A program made the position numbers and the translations under genes. From Linyphia triangularis (taxonomy: Eukaryota; Arthropoda; Arachnida; Araneae; Linyphiidae): a stretch of DNA of 64,000 nucleotides. The notes under the pieces are model-generated. The model saw nothing but the letters and a program-made list of their open reading frames with translations. It searched no databases and was not told where the DNA came from. This document shows, one piece after another, positions 10,583-20,945 of the stretch. The stretch lies in NCBI GenBank assembly GCA_963978545.1, contig OZ021730.1, positions 6,331,796 through 6,395,795 on the forward strand. Reading direction: 5' to 3'. How positions within the stretch are numbered: position 1 is the stretch's first letter; the number at the start of each line of letters is the position of its first letter.

Positions 10583-10680
10583 TAGAGGTCGGAAATATCG
10601 ATCAAAATAGATATCGATACTATATCGTTGCATAGAAAAAAATATCAATAAAATTGATTGAAAGAAAAACCGAAATATAT
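10583..10680 (+). mobile_element. left end of a TAGAGGTCGG hAT-family element
   Basis: TAGAGGTCGGAAATATCGATC and the following ATCGAT-rich 60 bp match the left end of the complete copy at 44704. The matching right end at 13915-14020 is in the correct orientation, so both could bound one 3.4-kb element. The adjacent 8-mers (TAATGCAC and ATCTGCAT) do not match well, so I leave the pairing open. Confidence 0.6.
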
Positions 10681-10699
10681 TTAATTTATATTTGATTTT

Positions 10700-11828
10700 T
10701 TACTTACAGTTAAATTATAGAATAGAAATGTTTATAATTTCTATAACTTCAACTATCATAAAACAGATAAATATATTTTAATTGTCATAACTTATTTTTA
10801 CAATAACATAAACCAATATAATACTAAACTGCACATTAAAATATTTCTTATTAAGTACAAGCCAATATAATAAAAGTTTGATATTTATTAACAATTATTA
10901 TTATTAATATTAAAGAAATGGAACAGATGTTGTGTAGGAGATTTGGGGATTTTTTTAATTTTTTTATTTGCTAATGGTTATCACAAAAAGCGTCGAAATC
11001 AAAATATAAATATTGATGGTATAAGGTTAAAATATTAATAATAATTAAATTAAAATACTAATAGTAATAATATTAAAATAACACTAAAATTAAGTTAAAA
11101 TATAAATAATAATAAGGTTTCAAATTAAAATAAAACTGAAAATCTGTTTCCAGAAACCGAATTTATCAGGAAAAAAAACAACAGCTACATAGTATCATGT
11201 CGATGAAATTTCATATACTACATCTGTGCCATAAAAATTATTATTATCATGTTTAAAAACATTAAAATTTAATAGATATTTTCTTTGCTACAAAAAGTTG
11301 ATTAAATTTTTCTGGGATTTTCGAAATGTTTTTTAAAAACATTTTATTTAAATCTTTATTATGACAACAAGTAAACAAATAATTTTTAATAAAATAAAAA
11401 TGATTGATGTTTTTAGAATAGCATTCGAGTTTTTGATAAACGGTAGTTTTTCTTTTACGTATATACGTTACAAAGATACCAAACGTGAGTTTTCATTGTT
11501 TCCGATTCTCACTCAAGCTACAGAAGATTTCTTTATAAATATAAAAAATGCGTACTTAGTCGTTCATTAGATTAAGTTGGAATAAAATATTGATTACAAA
11601 CTAAATTATCATTTATGAACAATTTATAGTAGTAGAATCGCATTTCATTTTCCAGTCGTGTTCAAAAAGAATAAATTAACTAATTTATATATCTTTAATC
11701 ATAACTATAGACGCTTTTTTACCGAAAAATCTGAACTATTAGTAGCATATTTAATTTTAAGGGAATATTCTTATCATATATATATATAAAAAAAAATATT
11801 AATAGGGTTTTTTTCTTTGCTATAAACA

Positions 11829-11866
<38 letters not shown>

Positions 11867-12896
11867 ACTTAAAGAATTTTAAAGTGAACATGTTGAATCT
11901 TGCATAAACTATTTCAATTTAACTCTGACAACTTAAATGTGACTACATACCATTAAAATAAATATACTATGAAAATAACATGGTTAGGCAGAAATCTGGT
12001 TAATTAATATATTTTTAGAATTAAGTTTAGAAAATTTTCTTAAAAATGTAATGCAAAAAGGCTCTAAAAAATGTTTGCTTCGCATTGATGCGGTCATTTA
12101 TTTAGAAATATTTTAGTTTCTTGCTTACAATGACATCAAACAAATGGCTATTAATAAAGTAATAAGAAACGAAAATTTCAGAAATACCATTCAAATTTCT
12201 GATTCACCCAAATTTTTATCTAAATGTTTTGTTTTTTTTAAATAATAAGTAAACTAAATTAAACAAAATATATTCCATCTACATAATGGTCCTTAATAAA
12301 TATTCAAAATTTATACTTTGTTGTCACAATTAGTTAATTAGATTCAATTGGAATAAAACATTAATTTCCCCAAACTGTCACAAGTGTCGCTAGCTGAGCG
12401 GTTTGGGCGAGAAAATAAAGATAAACAAAGGTTTGATTGGTTGATAGAAGCAGCAAACTGCGCAGGTCCCTATTTTCAGCTAATCTGCTTCTAGCAATAC
12501 TGAACAAGAACATACAAAAACAAGAACATTTTTTTTGTGTTTACATTTCTTATAGAACCGATAAAATACTTAAAAAAGTATATGAATTTATATTACTTTT
12601 ACAATAATACACATTTCTTACATTAAAATGTAATTATTCTAATTGTTTTTATTTCAGCAGAACAAGAGAGGTTTTTTTTTATTGCAGATTAAATTTCTGT
12701 TAACTAATACATATAAAATAATTTTATTATTTTAATAATACATTTTCTGATTAAAGTTTTGTTATTATACTAATGATGATGGTAAACGCAAAGTTTATAA
12801 TTTTATTTTTAATTTTTCTTCCAAAACTGAGCTATTTCTTTCAATTTCAACACAATAAGAACACCTTTTACAGATTGTTAACTTATGGGCAATTTT
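10700..12896. other. AT-rich interior, nothing recognised
   Basis: AT-rich sequence with poly-T runs near 11830-11865. A slightly GC-richer patch lies near 12385-12480. If 10583-14020 is one transposon this would be its interior, but no transposase block is legible. Confidence 0.5.
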
Positions 12897-13279
12897 CTGA
12901 CTTACGCACAGGACATTATGGCTCATTTTCTACTCGTACACAGATAAGAATCATAAGATTTAGATTAATATAAATAGTTATGTTTTTATTTTATATCATA
13001 TTACTTGGTGACAAAGTTGTGTGGAGATATAATTATTTTAAATAGGTCAAGCAGGCATATTTATCGTCTGACTTACTCCCATTTGTCCCGTGCGTCAGAC
13101 CATATAAATGTCTATTTGATCTAGTTAAAATAATTACTTGTCCATTTAACTTTGACACCAAGTAATATGATATAAAACAAAAGCATAATTGCTAGATTCA
13201 TAATAAACTTAGAATTCTAATTTGTTTAGGAGTAGGAAAAAAGGCTAAAATGTCTCGTGCTTACCGCAGAGAATTGCCC
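12897..13279. mobile_element. GGGCAATT MITE, copy 1
   Basis: The left end GGGCAATTTTCTGACTTACG and the right end CGCAGAGAATTGCCC are inverted repeats. A second inner palindrome is formed by ATATCATATTACTTGGTG near 12995 and CACCAAGTAATATGATAT near 13157. The element is 383 bp and has no coding capacity. The second copy at 46820-47571 shares both blocks in the opposite orientation. No duplication longer than TA is evident here. Confidence 0.75.
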
Positions 13280-13790
13280 TAGTCATTTTTTTTTTTTTAA
13301 ATTACTTCGATTTTTCTTGTTCATTTGTTTAATATCCACTGATTTTACATTGAAAGAATATGAAAAGGGCTCATTATGTTCATACAAAAATACGTTCACA
13401 TAGAATTTGTATAAACAATGTATATTTAACTCTAAAACATATATAAGCATACATCCAAAGAATTTCGGCTATTCAAAAAATGTGGTTTTAAAAAGAAATT
13501 TAAATATAAAAATCCACTCCTATTAGATAATATTTCGCACCCATGTTGCGCCCTCTATGTGATGTCTACATGTCTACTTCCAGGGAATACGGAGGGCATC
13601 TTCAGAGTTGGCTTTGCTATTACATATTTTTGGTGTGGGTAATTATTTCCAATTCAAAGTGAGAACACAGTGCGTAAACACAACAACTTTTATTTACAAG
13701 ATGAGCGATTCGGCACGACCTCAATCTCTGATTATCGAGCTTAGAATGATGACGTAATATGAATGCAGAACGACGATCGCAGCGCCGCAT
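13280..13790. other. unassigned stretch with a GC-richer segment
   Basis: Around 13540-13800 the sequence is richer in GC and CpG. The segment near 13685 (ACAACTTTTATTTACAAGATG) is slightly reminiscent of 28225-28245. I could not assign it to a family. Confidence 0.4.
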
Positions 13791-13799
13791 GCGTAACAC

Positions 13800-14020
13800 T
13801 CAGAGGTTTTACTATCTCTCAGCCAAATTCAAACATTAGTTTTGAAAAGGGAATAAATAAAATCGAAAAAACACATGAAACTACAAAACGATCATAAAGA
13901 AACTAAAAATGTTTGAAAATATCGATATATCGGTGACTTTTATTATTTTCGTAATGCCTTGGGATATTTTTTGGAAATATCGATAAAAATATCGTTGTAT
14001 CGATATATCGCCGACTTCTA
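13800..14020 (+). mobile_element. right end of a TAGAGGTCGG hAT-family element
   Basis: The 220 bp match 45030-45246 in order: TTTTGAAAAGGGAATAAA, CGAAAAAACACATG, CTACAAAACGATCAT, then ATCGATATATCGGTGAC and the terminus CGCCGACTTCTA, with one change from CCTCTA. This is the right third of the complete 543-bp copy at 44704. Confidence 0.7.
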
Positions 14021-14246
14021 ATCTGCATACGCCTCATGGATTTCATGCACCTGACTTCAAACAATACATGAGGACTGAGAGTGTGTCAAAGAACACCTCC
14101 ATCCCAATGGAAAATTTGTATTTTTATAAGTAGATAAACCTCTACCAAGGCAAATAGAATGTGGGTGAAATAGGGGAATGATATTTGTCGACAGTAGCAC
14201 CACTTTATTAGTTACGACTTTTTATTTATAAAAATAAAAGCTAAAT
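14021..14246. other. short unassigned gap
   Basis: Nothing recognised. It ends at the target duplication of LINE A. Confidence 0.5.
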
Positions 14247-14461
14247 TAAAAGTATCCGGTTTTAGTCCAACTCTTCATTAGGCCAAGTACCTTACGTACC
14301 TGTCCATATCCTTATCTAAATTCACTAGGCTAGCGGACCACTTTGTCCCGGACCTTGAATTGAACTACAACCTACTGTACACCACTGAGTGGCTTTGGAC
14401 TGGTTTAATTGGATTTATCCCTTTATTCCTCCATCCCTTTTTGGTCCCTGCACGATAAAGG

Positions 14462-15222
14462 TTGTGGAGATTTGGATGTGGAGCCAGTGCTAGCCCAGCT
14501 ATGCAATCGGCCGACCCCCTGGATGATGTTGAAAGGGGGAGTAGTGTTGTTACATCAAACATGATAGAAAAGCCTACGACTTATCCCCGTGATGATTTTG
14601 ACCGGGTGGATACCTCAGATATATCGTCAAATAGTACTAATGAAGTGAACGGTTCCCTCTTGGCTGCTGGCGATGGCTCACCTAGGAGCAGACCTTGCAC
14701 TCCTCCAATTGTCGTCTCCGCAACTTGTTCGAATGATCCTGCGGAGCGATGCATGACAAGAAAAATGCTGGAAACAGACCTGGCTGTGGCAAAAAGTAAC
14801 TGGACCCATTGGAGTCGATTTCTCGAGCAAAATCCTACCACTGGCATGAGGGAGGCAATTGAGATCCGGTTGGGACAATTTGGGACCGTTGCAAATCAAC
14901 GAAAGAGTGAGTTAAAGCTGTTCTATCCCTGCCTTATTCGAGGTTGCCCCATCCATGTTGATGAGCTCCCTATTATTCCTAATGCTAATTCTGCCTTTCC
15001 CCCAACTTCCACCCCTAAAACGTCCAAAAGGAAGCATTCCACTACTCCTGATCAAGCTACCAACGATGGGTTTATAACACCCAGGACAACAGCCAAAACA
15101 ATAAAAATTGTTCTTAACTCTCCCCCCACTGTCACAAACCAATTTGCTAATTTGCCACTAGACGAAATTGAAACAAACATCGGCACAGTGCCTGTTAAAT
15201 CCCCTCAGTTATGGTTAAAATT
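14462..15222 (+). pseudogene. LINE A ORF1, N-terminal part
   Basis: This is the first frame of ORF1. It begins MWRFGCGASASPAMQSADP and is rich in Ser, Thr and Pro. It includes a helical segment around CMTRKMLETDLAVAKSNW and a Lys/Arg-rich patch (TPKTSKRKHS). Such a disordered, basic N-terminus is usual for LINE ORF1 proteins that bind the element RNA. The product PLDEIETNIGTVPVKSPQL then runs out of frame near 15205-15215, and the reading continues in the next frame as MVKINEGKHFKSL. The C-terminal residues of the open frame, up to 15259, are shadow. The Met at 14462 is the first in this frame and its true status is unknown. Confidence 0.7.
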
Positions 15223-15790
15223 AACGAAGGTAAACATTTCAAATCCCTCTGTAAACTAATGGAAGAAACTGCTTCTGGTAATATCAAATTTAAACTTCAA
15301 GGTGAATATATCCGTACTACCCCCTCTAATGAAACTGACCATAGGAAACTTACTCAACTACTCAGTGATAAACAAATCGATTTTTATGTAATCAAACCCA
15401 TCATCGACAGACCCCTAAAAGCTGTCATTAAAGGCCTCCCAACCAACACTGATAAAGCTGAAATTTGCGAGGAACTTGAAGAATTGGGATATTCCGTCGA
15501 CAGAATTGTTCAACTTAAAAGATTTCGTACTAACGCACCCCTCCCCATGTTCCAATTAACTCTTAATCACCAGGACAAAAATTTCGAACAAACTATCTTC
15601 CAGGTCAAAAAACTCCTATACATGACTGTTGAAGTCGAGAAATTCAACCGACCAGGTTTCGTCAGCCAGTGCTGGCGGTGCCAAGGTTTTTTCCACAGCT
15701 CCAGTAATTGCTCCATCAAACCCCGTTGTGTTAGGTGTGCTGGCACCCACAATTCTTCTGACTGCCCAGAGACTCCGATTCCCCCCCTAA
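15211..15790 (+). pseudogene. LINE A ORF1, PRE_C2HC and zinc-knuckle part
   Basis: This frame holds the RNA-binding core of ORF1. Around residues 66-75 AVIKGLPTNT matches the VIRGLP strand of the PRE_C2HC domain that precedes the fingers in Jockey ORF1s. Two zinc knuckles follow near residues 153-195: CWRCQGFFHSSSNC and CVRCAGTHNSSDC (Cys-x2-Cys...His-x4-Cys type). A third knuckle, CANCGGDHPANYRGC, is legible only in another frame just after the C run at 15781-15787. The frame therefore breaks there, and the tail of the open frame to 15855 is not native. Confidence 0.82.
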
Positions 15791-16208
15791 ATGTGCTAAT
15801 TGTGGAGGAGACCACCCCGCCAACTATAGAGGATGTAATGCTTTTCCTAAATTGACCCAAAAACGACCTGTCAACAGTGAAAACCCCCCTTTAAACAATC
15901 GTCAACAACCAAACAACTTCAACTCTCAACCCTATCAAAACAACTTTAATAGACCCCATGTTAGCTCTCGACGTCCTGATAGTGGTTTTTCCTATGCACA
16001 AGCTGCCAGCACCAATATAAACGAACTTCCAAATGTCAACAAACTAACCACCACCAACAACCAAATTCCTGACGACCTCTATACTATACTTAAAGAAAAC
16101 GCTAAGCAATCCCAGCTCATATTCGAATCCATACGTGACATGATGAAAATGTTCACCGCTATTATGCCCCTACTTTTAAAACTTGCTAACGTAACCGCTA
16201 ATGTTTAA
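15790..16208 (+). pseudogene. LINE A ORF1, third zinc knuckle and C-terminus
   Basis: Read in the frame of 15852-16208 and extended back to about 15790, this gives the third knuckle and then an Asn/Gln/Pro-rich tail with repeated NNF and PNN motifs. It closes with an amphipathic segment, SQLIFESIRDMMKMFTAIM. The stop at 16206-16208 overlaps the ATG of ORF2 at 16201, a 4-8 base overlap typical of Jockey elements where ORF2 is reached by re-initiation or shift. Confidence 0.7.
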
Positions 16209-16918
16209 TAACAAAATTGCTGGATTTAGAGTTTGCCACTGGAACGCAAACGGTCTTCCCACTAGAATTGCTGAACTTAGAAACTTCGTCTCTAAATACC
16301 TCCCTGATATCATCCTCTTACAGGAAACCAATTTGCCCCCCTACATTAAAGTTAATATTCCTAATTACTCCCTTTATAGAAATGATAGAACTACTAGAAC
16401 TGATAACTCCCCTATTCATGGAACAGCCATCTTCATTAATAACACAATTCCCCATCACCATGTACCCCCCCCCCCCCTACAACGTATCGAGGCCACTATC
16501 GTTACTGTCACTCCGGTTAGCTCCACCCCTTTTACTGTTGCTTCTGTTTACATTCCAAATAACCCTCATTCCACCTTTATTAATGATATTATTTCCATCG
16601 CCAACATTAATAATAGTATAATTCTTTGCGGGGACCTTAATGCTAAACATACTAGATGGAACCATAATGCAAACAGAGCAGGCAGGCTCCTTACTCAGTA
16701 CGCTGATAACAACAACTTCGTAATTGCTGTCCCCCCCCCCCCCCACCCCAACTCGCTTCGGCACTAATTCTATTGCTAATACTATTGATATAATGTTAAT
16801 CAGAGAAATCAACTTTAATTTCTCCATCAAATCCATGCCTGAACTCTCGTCCGATCACAATCCCATTCTTATTGACTTTAATGCTAACTTACCCCGCCAC
16901 CCCCTACACCACTTTTGA
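16201..16918 (+). pseudogene. LINE A ORF2, endonuclease domain
   Basis: The frame from 16201 shows the apurinic endonuclease blocks in order: CHWNANGL, IILLQET, VASVYIPN and GDLNAKHTRWN. These supply the metal-binding Asn, Glu, Asp and Asn. The last block, SSDHNPILIDF with its catalytic Asp-His, lies in a different frame (from about 16745). The frame changes at the 14-C tract 16731-16744. This domain nicks the target DNA for priming. A second frame change follows near 16890-16905 in another C-rich stretch. Confidence 0.82.
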
Positions 16919-17511
16919 CACTAATTGGAACACCTTTCAAAACATTCTTGAACACACTTACACGCTTCCCAACACTATTAATAATGCTAGTGACCTCGAT
17001 TATGCTGTTGACGAACTCACCTCTACCATTAAAAATGCCCATGCCAATTCCTCCACCTCCAAAACTGTGAATTACGATATTTATACCCCCCCCCCCCCCA
17101 CATCCACAATCTCATTAATATCAAAAATAGGTATCGCAAGGACTGGCAGAATAACAGAGACCCCCGTTCTAAACGTCTTCTTAACAAATATCAGCATAAA
17201 ATTACCAAACTCCTTCGTAACTTTACTCAAACTACCTGGACTAAAAAAATTGCTGCCCTAGCTACTGAAGACAATTCCATTTGGAAAACTGTAAAATATC
17301 TCAAAAGAACTAACTCGACCATCCCTGCCCTTCAGTCTAACAATTCCACAGCTTATACTACAAATGCTAAAGCTGAAATTTTTGCTGATGCATATGAGCA
17401 GCAGTTTCAAAATAACCCCTCCAAATTCCCTAATCATGACAAAATGGTCGAACTCACTGTTAAAAAATTTATCAACATCCCCCCCACCCCCCCACCCACG
17501 AAATTAAACCA
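16905..17511 (+). pseudogene. LINE A ORF2, linker between endonuclease and RT
   Basis: Decayed sequence in two or three frames. One frame runs to the 14-C tract at 17086-17099, and a second then reads a Lys/Arg-rich linker (LLNKYQHKITKLLRNFTQ, TKKIAALATEDNSIWKTVKYLKR). A Pro-rich tract at 17479-17493 again coincides with a stop or shift. This corresponds to the less conserved region upstream of RT in Jockey ORF2 proteins. Confidence 0.6.
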
Positions 17512-18906
17512 GTGACCCCAGACGAAGTTATTGGTTATGTCAAAGCCCTCAAAATTAAAAAGGCACCCAGTAGGGAAGGTATCACTAACAAAATGGTCAA
17601 AAAACTCCCACCTAGAATTATTGAATACTTCATTTTTATACTTAATGCTATGTTGACCTTGCACACCTTCCCTACCTCTTGGAAATCAGCTGTAATTATC
17701 CCCATCAAAAAACCTGGAAAAGATCCAACTGACCCGACCAGTTATCGACCTATTTCACTTCTCCCAGTGCTGGGGAAGGTCGCAGAAAAAGTAATTAAAA
17801 ATCGACTCTCTACTTTCCTTGATGAAAACGACATTTTGATCCCCCAACAATTTGGTTTTAGGAGAAAACTCTCTACCACCCATCAGCTCCTTAGAGTCAC
17901 GGAGTTTATCACTAGTAACATTATCTTTAAAAAGAAAGTCGGAGGTTTATTCCTTGATGTTGCCAAAGCATTTGACAAAGTCTGGATCACTGGTCTTATT
18001 TACAAGCTCACCCTCATTAAAGTCCCTGATTATCTCACCCACATTATTCACTCCTATCTTAATTATAGAAATTTCTCAGTCCAGGTTAATAAGCACTTCT
18101 CCACCCTTAGAAATGTTAACGCAAGTACTCCCCAAGGTTCAGTTTTGGGCCCCCTTCTTTTTAATATTTACACTAACGATATCTCCCAAATTAAACACAC
18201 CACCCTCAGTTTATTTGCCGATGATACTGCCATCCTTGCTACATCCCACAACTTCAATTTTCTTAGAGAAAAAATCCAGGTCCACATTGTTCTACTTGAA
18301 AAGTGGTTGGATAAGTGGCGCATTCAAATCAATGTCAGCAAGAGTGCTGCTGTCCTTTTTTCTAAAAAACTTAACAGACCCCCCCCCCCCCTCTCTATGT
18401 ATAATCAAATCATCCCTTGGTCAAAAGACACTATTTATCTAGGAGTTCATCTCGACAGCGGAATGAACTGGAAAAAACACTTCTCTTATACTACTGAAAA
18501 GATCCACAAGGTGGCAGCAGCACTGCGTCCCATCTTTGGTCGTCCATCCCCACTTACTACCCAAAACAAAATACTTTTATATAAGACCGTTCTTCGTCCA
18601 GTGGCTTCCTATGCATCCCCAATTTGGGGATGTATTAGTAAATATCAAATTGATAAACTCGAAACCCAGCAAAATAAACTAATCCGCTACAATATTGCCA
18701 AAGCCCCCTGGTTTCTTAGAAACACTGACATACGCAAATGCCTTAATATCCCCACCATTAGAGAACACTTTTATAAACAAGCGGTTACGTTTTTTAATTC
18801 CCTTGATCACCACGATAACCCTGAAATCCAAAAACTTAACAATTATGACCATATTCACCCAATGAACTCTATTAGACCCAGAGCAATCCTCAATATCCTT
18901 GAGTAA
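17512..18906 (+). pseudogene. LINE A ORF2, reverse transcriptase domain and C-terminus
   Basis: A long open frame of 464 codons covers the RT domain. It includes SYRPISLLPVLGKVAEK near residue 77, FGFR (114), FLDVAKAFDKVW (147-158, first catalytic Asp), TPQGSVLGPLLFNIY (206-220) and LFADDTAIL (234-242, catalytic Asp pair, Phe in place of the usual Tyr). Thumb motifs YLGVHLDS and RPVASYASPIWG follow. It ends at 18904-18906 with no RNase H. The 13-C tract at 18379-18391 does not break the frame. The frame begins at a Met only by chance, since the native ORF2 start is at 16201. Confidence 0.9.
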
Positions 18907-19901
18907 TCATCAACACGCCCACACCCCCAATTTGCACTGTTAAATTTTAAAAAAATTTTATCCCTGTTTTCAAGTTCCTCACCCGTTTTTTGGCGGCTGT
19001 TTTTATTCTTACATTCTCAGTATTTTTTAAAAATTTTGTTGTGAATGAACTTAGAAAAATTTTGGGAACTGTAAAATTTTTTCTCTCCTTCAAATTCTCT
19101 TCCCTCCCCACACCATTTTTTGCGGCTGTTTTTATTTTTTTCTATCCGTTTGTGTATTTTTTCGGAAAATCCCCCATGTCTGGACTTTGAAAAAATTTAT
19201 CGAAAAGTGTTTTTTCTTGTACAACTTAAACTTTCTGCTTCAAACCCTGTTTCTTGGCGGCTGTTATATTTTCAACGTTAAAATTTTTGAGTTTTTTCTC
19301 GAAACTTGACCTCGTCTGGACTTTGAAAATTTTTTGGAAAACGTCCTTTTCTTGTTCAACTACAATTTTTTCTGCTCCCCACCCCATTTTTTGGCGACTG
19401 TTTTAGTGTAAACATTAGGATTTTGAAGTCTTTTCTCAGATTTTTCATCTTGACTGGACTTAGAAAAAAAAATTTGGAAATCGTCTTTTCTAGTTCAACT
19501 ACAAAAATTTTTATGCTCCCCACCCCGTTTTTTGGCGGCTGTTTTTTATTCTACTATTGATTTTTAGAGTTTTTTCTTAAAATTTTGCATCCTGTTCTTC
19601 GAATTGTGTTGAATTTCGCTCCCCCATCCCTTCCGTTTCATCTCGTATTGCTCTCCCTCATTGGTTTTGCTAGGCTAGGCCCTCCCACAACATCGGCTTC
19701 TTCTGACATGGTTTTTCATGATACTGAATGTTCTGCTCACTGCTGTTTGCATTTCCCCCCTTTTTCTTTTCTTTTAGCCAATTTAAGATACCTAATATCT
19801 GACAGTTTAAGGCAAGCTATGTGTTTTTAAATTTTTGTTTTTCCGGACGTTGAACGCCCCTTCGGGGCGTAGGAAGTCCACACAACCTTAAATAGTAGTA
19901 G
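18907..19901 (+). repeat. LINE A 3' UTR with about 135-bp tandem repeats
   Basis: Five units each contain a core TTTTTTGGCGGCTGTTTTTA, at about 18978, 19108, 19240, 19377 and 19519. A pyrimidine-rich CCCCACCCC lead-in precedes several of them. Below the array lies a perfect stem capped by TTCG (19854-19870), then AAATAGTAGTAG and the target duplication. The hairpin and short TAG repeats are probably the part recognised by the element's reverse transcriptase. Confidence 0.75.
19854..19870 (+). other. UUCG-capped hairpin at LINE A 3' end
   Basis: ACGCCCC, TTCG and GGGCGT form a stem of six base pairs with a UUCG tetraloop, the most stable RNA tetraloop class. LINE B and its truncated sibling carry the same device (20023-20033 and 20180-20190). 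Confidence 0.7.
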
Positions 19902-19913
19902 TAAAAGTATCCG

Positions 19914-20103
19914 TTCTTATTAAGTGCATTTTTTTTGTATTGTATGTTTGTTTTTGTCCCGTCCGTCCCCTTTTTTATTTTATTGTTTAATGTGCCATTC
20001 ATATTTACCCCACTGAATTACCGCCCTTCGGGCTCCATTTCGATAGGTGGAACAGTGCCTCCGGGCTGGCTCCACCATAAAACCAGTATTATAGTATAGT
20101 AGT
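19914..20103 (+). mobile_element. 5'-truncated 3' end of a LINE B-type element, plus strand
   Basis: This matches the reverse complement of 20115-20290 (the 3' end of LINE B) in order: GTCCCGTCCGTCCCC, GCCCTTCGGGC, GGTGGAACAGTGCC, TCCGGGCTGG and CCAGTATTATAGTATAGT. It starts exactly after the TAAAAGTATCCG duplication of LINE A and ends before another AAGTATCC at 20106-20113. It is a short dead-on-arrival copy. Confidence 0.75.
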
Positions 20104-20191
20104 ATAAGTATCCAACTATACTATAATACTGGTTTTAATGTGGTTCCAGCCCGGAGGGCACTGTTCCACATCGAATTTAGCCCGAAGGGCG
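20022..20191. repeat. tail-to-tail palindrome of two LINE 3' ends
   Basis: The last 80 or so bases of the plus-strand sibling and of LINE B are inverted copies around a centre at 20103-20113 (AGTATAAGTATCC). The arms share GTGGAACAGTGCC, CCGGGCTGG and AACCAGTATTATAGTATAGT. Such a structure can extrude and is prone to deletion. Confidence 0.78.
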
Positions 20192-20324
20192 AAAGATTCA
20201 GATGTAAAATCTAATTTGCACAATAAAAACAATTCAAAAAGGGGACGGACGGGACAAAACAAAAAGGGAATGCACAGCGTGCAGAATATAAATCCACTAA
20301 TGAGTGGAAAAATAGAAGGTAATA

Positions 20325-20535
20325 AAAAATCGCAGCGCAGGTTATATGATTTTTTTAAACCCCTTTGGGTTGGGGAAAAAACAATAAACAAAAATCTACA
20401 TTACAAGAATGGAGTCAATCGCAGCGCAGGTAAATGAATTTTAAACCCTAAATTGTTAGGGAATAAACTATATACAAGAATCTACATTCCAAGAATTGAG
20501 TCAATCGCAGCGCAGGATATATAAATTTTAACCCC
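20325..20535 (-). repeat. LINE B 3' UTR tandem repeat, 86-bp unit, 3 copies
   Basis: The plus-strand motif AATCGCAGCGCAGG recurs near 20330, 20416 and 20502. Each copy is followed by a small GC hairpin (AACCCCTTTGGGTTGGGG, AACCCTAAATTGTTAGGG and CCCCCAGCAATCTGGGG) and GAATAAAC. The design, though not the sequence, resembles the LINE A 3' UTR. Confidence 0.7.
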
Positions 20536-20583
20536 CAGCAATCTGGGGAATAAACTATGTACAGTAAGCTTTAATCTACAGGA

Positions 20584-20945
20584 TTATGTATTATAGCTTT
20601 TAGCTAGAGTAGCGTCAGTGAGATTGAATGCAGCAAACGGGCGGATTGCTGCATCTTTAACAATTTCATAATTTAGGCAGTTACTAATGATAGGGTCAGC
20701 AACATCAGCCTTTTTGAAAAAAGTGAGATTCAGACTTGCAAGGTGCTGAGAGACAGTGTCTATTTTCAGATCTTTATGAATGAGGTCATTTCTTACGAAT
20801 CTAGAGGCATCCACTATCCCTCTAAGTACTTTGTTTTGAATTTTTTGCAGTTTTAATGCATCTGCTGCATCGTGTGTGCACCATGCAGGGGCTGCATAAG
20901 AGAAAATGGGGCGAATGGTTGACAAATAAACCCTTTCTTATAATT
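20584..20945 (-). pseudogene. LINE B ORF2 C-terminus, shifted frame
   Basis: Encodes STIRPIFSYAAPAWC and KLQKIQNKVLRGIVDA, the thumb and C-terminal block that follows RT in Jockey elements. It ends with ATLAKSYNT at 20584. It is out of frame with the RT above it, the break lying near 20935-20945. No RNase H follows. Confidence 0.75.

Larger units (their letters stand above)
14259..19901 (+). mobile_element. LINE A: near-complete Jockey-type non-LTR retrotransposon
   Basis: A 5.64-kb unit flanked by a perfect 12-bp direct repeat, TAAAAGTATCCG (14247-14258 and 19902-19913). In order it holds a short 5' UTR, ORF1 with PRE_C2HC-like and zinc-knuckle regions, ORF2 with an apurinic-type endonuclease and a reverse transcriptase, a long 3' UTR with tandem repeats, a UUCG-capped hairpin, and a (TAG)n end in place of poly-A. 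No RNase H is present. Gene order and motifs fit the Jockey group. ORF1 and ORF2 are broken in several places, often at C runs, so the copy is dead unless the breaks are assembly errors. Confidence 0.88.

Noticed and set aside
16217..16836. Other frames over the LINE A endonuclease
   Set aside because: Shadows of ORF2 in the wrong frame or strand; they lack all endonuclease motifs.
14462..18906. Programmed frameshifting to explain the LINE A frame changes
   Set aside because: The breaks number five or more and fall at C runs inside domains, unlike a single regulated site; decay or assembly error is simpler.
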